Source: an uncultured Caulobacterales bacterium
GTDB lineage: Bacteria; Pseudomonadota; Alphaproteobacteria; Caulobacterales; Maricaulaceae
DNA length: 8,904 nucleotides
Assembly (NCBI GenBank): GCA_937981945.1
Contig: CALJNJ010000300.1
Span: 1-8,904, forward strand
Reading direction: 5' to 3'
Of the stretch, positions 6,358 to 8,904 are shown piece after piece; the stretch's first letter is position 1; every line of letters begins with the position of its first letter. The notes beneath the pieces are model-generated. The model saw only the letters and a program-made list of their open reading frames with translations. It was not told the origin of the DNA and ran no database searches. The position numbers and the translations under genes were made by a program.

Positions 6358-6861
6358 ATGACTGCGCAACGTTTTTTATCACTATTCCTTCGATTCAAAG
6401 GCCTGATCGATCGCCGCGAGTTTTGGATCGCCTTTGCCGGTCTGGCAGTTTTTGTAACCGCTTATAATGTTTTGCTGCGCAGACTCGGCCCTGAGACAAT
6501 GACCACATTTTGGGTCATCATCACCGGCCTGCCTCTGATTTTTTACATGATCGTCTGCGTCTATACCAAACGCCTCAAAGATATGGGCCGGACACGCTGG
6601 ATATTTACAGGCGCCATAGCCTTACAGTTTTTGGTGATTATGGCGCTTATGTTGTCCTTTGGCGGCGCGGAATATTTTGCAGAGTTTTCACAATATGACC
6701 GCAAAGAAGATATTGACCCGGTCGCTCAACAAGCCATTATTGACGCCTATCAAGCCAAACAGGCCGCGAACATGCACATCATTAAACCTGCAATGTTGAT
6801 CATACCGGCGGCGCTGACACTTTGGTTGGCTTTATCGGGATCCAAATCCAAACATGCTTAA
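6358..6861 (+). CDS. DUF805 family membrane protein, first of three
   Basis: A 167-residue inner-membrane protein. The family opening is visible: 'FKGLIDRREFWIA' (13-25) resembles the usual sequence just before the first helix. Four hydrophobic segments lie at about 22-40, 50-70, 83-100 and 143-160. Between segments 2 and 3 is the family motif KRLKDMGRTRW (71-81), the equivalent of the common RLHDxGKSGW. With an N-in topology this motif is cytoplasmic. An acidic, hydrophilic stretch of about 40 residues (102-142) sits between helices 3 and 4, predicted periplasmic, and includes EDIDPVAQQAIIDAYQAK. DUF805 proteins (YhaH/YhaI in E. coli) have no established function. The ATG at 6358 follows a terminator-like hairpin with no Shine-Dalgarno outside it. 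The stop overlaps the start of the next gene by eight bases. Confidence 0.85.
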   Translation: MTAQRFLSLFLRFKGLIDRREFWIAFAGLAVFVTAYNVLLRRLGPETMTTFWVIITGLPLIFYMIVCVYTKRLKDMGRTRWIFTGAIALQFLVIMALMLSFGGAEYFAEFSQYDRKEDIDPVAQQAIIDAYQAKQAANMHIIKPAMLIIPAALTLWLALSGSKSKHA

Positions 6862-7354
6862 ACTTCTTTTTTCATCTCACGGTATTATCGACCAAGACAG
6901 TTTCACCAAAGGCGCCTTGGTATTACTGGCCCTGAATTTTTTCATGTGGCCGCTTTGGTTCGTTCATACCGGACTGGGATCAATGGCCGGGTGGATTGCC
7001 CTGATCTCGGGTTATAATTGGTATTGCTTGTTTGCGAAAAGATTGCGCGCCGGCGGCTATTCGCCCGGATTGTTTTTCATGTTTTGGTTCATGTTTGCCG
7101 TTTTGACGACCATGACATTATTTTTCGTTGCCTCTATTCGATTGGCCGTTCGCGCGAATTCGGATCCGGAACTGCTGGAGAAAATGGAGGCCATCCAAAC
7201 CATGGACAGGCAAAATCCGGATGTGGATATGGTTATGTATATTTACGGACAAATGGGTGAGGTTTCCGTCATTCCGGCCGCCATTATTTATCTGATCTAT
7301 GGGGCGATTATCGCTCTGGGAGTCAATTCCGTTTTGCGAACCCGCCCCGAATAG
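6854..7354 (+). CDS. Divergent DUF805-like membrane protein, second of three
   Basis: A 166-residue membrane protein. Its N-terminus (MLKLLFSSHGIIDQDSFTKGALVLL) matches that of the third gene almost position by position, and also the IDRREF region of the first. Hydrophobic segments lie at about 20-37, 42-60, 71-93 and 138-158. The central motif, where the family has R-L-H-D-x-G-K-S-G-W, is here KRLRAGGYSPG (62-72); the Asp and Trp are gone, so this is a degenerate member. Between the last two helices there is an acidic Met-rich stretch, RANSDPELLEKMEAIQ..., about 38 residues long (about 100-138), again starting with a DP. The start overlaps the stop of the previous gene by eight bases, indicating coupling. 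Function is unknown. Confidence 0.78.
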   Translation: MLKLLFSSHGIIDQDSFTKGALVLLALNFFMWPLWFVHTGLGSMAGWIALISGYNWYCLFAKRLRAGGYSPGLFFMFWFMFAVLTTMTLFFVASIRLAVRANSDPELLEKMEAIQTMDRQNPDVDMVMYIYGQMGEVSVIPAAIIYLIYGAIIALGVNSVLRTRPE

Positions 7355-7361
7355 AATTGTC

Positions 7362-7376
7362 AATCAAGACTTGATT
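7362..7376. promoter_or_regulatory. Perfect 15-base palindrome upstream of third DUF805 gene
   Basis: AATCAAG (7362-7368), one central base, then CTTGATT (7370-7376). It starts 7 bases after the stop of the second DUF805 gene and ends 52 bases before the third. It overlaps a weak -35-like TTGTCA (7357-7362) with a TTCATT 18 bases downstream. It could be an operator for a dimeric regulator or a small mRNA hairpin; it has no T-tract to make it a terminator. Confidence 0.35.
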
Positions 7377-7414
7377 CACATTCATTATTGGGCAAACTTG
7401 TTCCCGAAATAAAG

Positions 7415-7420
7415 GGAGAG
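7415..7420 (+). promoter_or_regulatory. Ribosome binding site of third DUF805 gene
   Basis: GGAGAG lies eight bases before the ATG at 7429. It is the strongest Shine-Dalgarno of the three DUF805 genes, so this gene can initiate on its own. Confidence 0.65.
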
Positions 7421-7428
7421 ATTTCAAA

Positions 7429-7959
7429 ATGATGAATTTACTATTTTCACCAAGCGGCCGTATTAATTCTGCTGAATTCCGGCAAGGGGCTTTGATTTTG
7501 ATTGTATTGGGCTTTTTGTTCAATATATCGCCGATGATCAATTACCAATTATCGATGATTTTGGGAATTGTCGGACTGGTCTTTATCTGGTGCTGGATTG
7601 TTCTTTGGATCAAGCGCTATCATGACAGCGGAAAGTCCGGTTGGATGTGTTTGCTGCCGATTGTTTTGTTTATTGTATTGGCTTTCATAATTTCGATGGT
7701 CGTCCAAGCCATGGGCATGGCCGGTATTGACCCTGAAACTCAAGCCGCCATTGAAGAAATGGCAAATGAAGCTGCTGAATCCGGCGATATTGGCGGAATG
7801 TTCTCACAAATGATGGGAATGGGCGCAGAAGTCGCAAAGAAGACGGCGCTGCCGAATGCACTGATGACAGCACTTGCCAGTGCCATTATCGCCTTTGGTT
7901 TTAATGCGATTATCAAGTCGGAGCCGAACGAAAATTCATTCGGCCCTTACTCAGGCTAA
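7429..7959 (+). CDS. DUF805 family membrane protein, third of three
   Basis: A 176-residue inner-membrane protein and the most canonical of the trio. The opening MMNLLFSPSGRINSAEFRQGA holds the family SGRIN...F element. The central cytoplasmic motif KRYHDSGKSGWM (62-73) is the classic DUF805 signature. Hydrophobic segments lie at about 18-36, 40-61, 73-93 and 143-162. The segment between helices 3 and 4 (94-142) is acidic and Met/Gly-rich: it begins GIDPETQAAIEEMANEAAESG and continues with several MxxM-type residues in GGMFSQMMGMG. A second ATG directly follows the first (7432); both are served by the same Shine-Dalgarno. It shares its N-terminus and a 'GxNxxI' C-terminal element with gene two, so these two probably arose by duplication. 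It is convergent with lipB; the two stops touch. Function is unknown. Confidence 0.87.
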   Translation: MMNLLFSPSGRINSAEFRQGALILIVLGFLFNISPMINYQLSMILGIVGLVFIWCWIVLWIKRYHDSGKSGWMCLLPIVLFIVLAFIISMVVQAMGMAGIDPETQAAIEEMANEAAESGDIGGMFSQMMGMGAEVAKKTALPNALMTALASAIIAFGFNAIIKSEPNENSFGPYSG

Positions 7960-8631
7960 TCAAGTTTCGGGCTCAACCGGCCCGAAAATATTTTCAAAAT
8001 TTCGGCGCAGGGCTTCATCGACCTGCGCCATTTTTATGTCCAGACCCAAAGATTGAAGACTGGCCACGCCGTGCTCTGTAATCCCGCACGGAACAATCCC
8101 TGAAAAATGATCCAAATCCGGCGTGACATTGATGGATATGCCGTGAAAGCTCACCCATTTTTTCAGCCGAATACCAATGGCTGCAATCTTCTCTTCCCGG
8201 CCGTCATCGCGGGTAACCCAAACGCCGACACGCCCGCAGCGCCGCTCCGCGATCACATCAAACTCGGCCAGCGTATCCATAATCCATTGTTCCAGAGCCC
8301 GGACAAACGCACTTACATCACGGCCCCGCTTGCGAAGGTCCATCATCACATAGGCCACTCTTTGGCCGGGCCCGTGATAAGTATATTGCCCGCCGCGGCC
8401 ACTTTCAAAAACATCGAAGCGCTGCGGATCAACCAGATCTGACAGGCTCGCACTGGTGCCGGCGCTGTAAAGCGGCGGATGCTCCAGCAGCCATATGAGC
8501 TCCCCCGCCTCCCCTGACGCGATGGCCTTTGCCCGTGCTTCCATCTCGGCCACAGCCTGCGGATATGCCACGGGGTCCGCGCTGACTTTCCAAGCCGCCG
8601 GCTGATCTGATGGTTTAAGACCTGATTTCAT
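7960..8631 (-). CDS. lipB: Lipoyl(octanoyl) transferase LipB
   Basis: A 223-residue enzyme that moves octanoyl groups from acyl carrier protein to the lipoyl domains of the pyruvate, 2-oxoglutarate and branched-chain dehydrogenases and GcvH; LipA then inserts the sulfurs. All key motifs are present: [13 protein letters not shown] (78-90), the KIAAIGIR block with the catalytic Lys148, HG at 163-164, and the catalytic Cys182 in GIVPCGI. '[13 protein letters not shown]' near residue 50 is the usual early motif. The length is normal for the class. The ATG at 8631 has only a weak GCAGAG ahead of it. A possible upstream promoter is TTGAAA (complement of 8662-8667) with an AGATAA about 18 bases on, very close to the start; this is tentative. 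It is convergent with the third DUF805 gene with no gap. Confidence 0.96.
   Translation of the reverse strand: MKSGLKPSDQPAAWKVSADPVAYPQAVAEMEARAKAIASGEAGELIWLLEHPPLYSAGTSASLSDLVDPQRFDVFESGRGGQYTYHGPGQRVAYVMMDLRKRGRDVSAFVRALEQWIMDTLAEFDVIAERRCGRVGVWVTRDDGREEKIAAIGIRLKKWVSFHGISINVTPDLDHFSGIVPCGITEHGVASLQSLGLDIKMAQVDEALRRNFENIFGPVEPET
7965..7995 (+). terminator. Perfect hairpin with AT-rich tail at the convergent 3' ends
   Basis: TTTCGGGC (7965-7972), a 7-base loop, then GCCCGAAA (7980-7987), an uninterrupted 8-base stem. On the plus strand it is followed by ATATTTTC, a weak T-rich tail, so it could terminate the DUF805 transcript. It lies inside the last codons of lipB. On the minus strand the bases after the stem are only partly T-rich. 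GAAAATATTTTC (7984-7995) is itself a perfect 12-base palindrome. Confidence 0.5.
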
Positions 8632-8673
8632 CTCTGCTTATCTGGGCCGGGCGCGACATTTTTTCAAGGGATG

Positions 8674-8702
8674 TTGAACCGCGCCGGCCGGCGGCCTACA
8701 TA
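8674..8702 (+). promoter_or_regulatory. Candidate sigma-70 promoter of the gene at 8724, with a palindromic spacer
   Basis: TTGAAC (8674-8679), a 17-base spacer, then TACATA (8697-8702). The match to consensus is moderate: four of six at -35 and three of six at -10. The predicted start is about 15 bases ahead of the ATG at 8724. The spacer holds a perfect 12-base palindrome, CGCCGGCCGGCG (8682-8693), which could be an operator or just a GC-rich coincidence. The -35 half also forms TTCAA...TTGAA with the opposite strand's candidate -35 for lipB (8663-8678). Confidence 0.35.
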
Positions 8703-8723
8703 TGTGGCGAAAGAGGATTTATC

Positions 8724-8904
8724 ATGTCAGTCAGATTACCTCGAAGTTTGGGCAGCTCTGCGTCACTTGGCCAAAGCGGCGCCTCGGCCCTCGAATATGA
8801 GCTACTTGCCGAACAGGCAGCCGGTCTTGGCCATGCCGAACGTCTGTTTCTCAAAGCCCGCCAAAAACTTGACCAAATCCGGCCCGGCCAAAATGATACG
8901 GAGG
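8724..8904 (+). CDS. Hypothetical protein, 5' part only
   Basis: Sixty codons are visible before the window ends. The N-terminus is MSVRLPRSLGSSASLGQSGAS, with no signal peptide or membrane segment. From about residue 21 there is a strongly helical stretch rich in Ala, Leu, Glu, Lys and Arg (SALEYELLAEQ..., through KARQKLDQI at 44-52) that looks like an amphipathic helix or short coiled coil. An AGAGGA Shine-Dalgarno at 8712-8717, six bases before the ATG, supports the start. It is divergent from lipB, with a 92-base gap. I do not recognise a family; a small alphaproteobacterial protein next to lipB is possible, but I cannot name it. Codon use resembles the neighbours. Confidence 0.7.
   Translation, partial: MSVRLPRSLGSSASLGQSGASALEYELLAEQAAGLGHAERLFLKARQKLDQIRPGQNDTE

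Noticed and set aside
1..8904. Mobile elements, CRISPR, tRNA or phage islands
   Set aside because: No transposase, repeat-spacer array, tRNA-like structure or integrase-type protein was seen, and base composition looks even throughout by eye.

Overview
The window looks like chromosomal DNA from an alphaproteobacterium of roughly balanced base composition. The evidence is an ATP12-type F1-ATPase assembly chaperone (typical of Alphaproteobacteria and mitochondria), a tightly coupled crcB - rluC-like - atp12 run, and a lipB whose sequence fits that class. I cannot name a genus. There are no transposases, phage genes, CRISPR arrays, tRNAs or rRNAs.

Layout. (1) Positions 1-2648, minus strand: a compact four-gene operon, read right to left. 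It encodes a phytanoyl-CoA dioxygenase-like Fe(II)/2-oxoglutarate oxygenase, a small DUF1330 protein, an NAD(P)H-dependent enoyl-thioester-reductase-like MDR enzyme, and the start of a lipoprotein serine hydrolase of the beta-lactamase/transpeptidase-like family (cut by the window edge). Genes overlap or lie 3-11 bases apart, so they are probably co-translated. The set suggests oxidation or reduction of a lipid-like or acyl substrate, which is unknown.

(2) A divergent intergenic region (2649-2770) carries a direct repeat of about 20 bases. Then, on the plus strand, positions 2771-5230 hold a housekeeping operon: fluoride channel crcB, an RluC/RluD-type 23S rRNA pseudouridine synthase, ATP12, and an OsmC-family peroxidase-like protein. 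ATGA and GTGA overlaps join the first three genes, and a Shine-Dalgarno overlapping the atp12 stop serves the fourth.

(3) Positions 5292-7959, plus strand, are the least described part. A 337-residue protein is built of repeated TerB/EF-hand-like acidic helical modules. It is followed by a terminator-like hairpin that abuts the next start codon, and then by three consecutive, diverged DUF805 membrane proteins. All three carry an unusual acidic loop beginning with an Asp-Pro pair between their last two membrane helices.

(4) Positions 7960-8631, minus strand: lipB (octanoyltransferase for lipoate synthesis), convergent with the last DUF805 gene with no bases between the stops. A perfect hairpin lies inside the 3' end of lipB. 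(5) From 8724, plus strand: the first 60 codons of an unrecognised gene divergent from lipB.

The most plausible undescribed unit is the TerB-like repeat protein with the three DUF805 paralogues. A functional link between them is inference from adjacency only.
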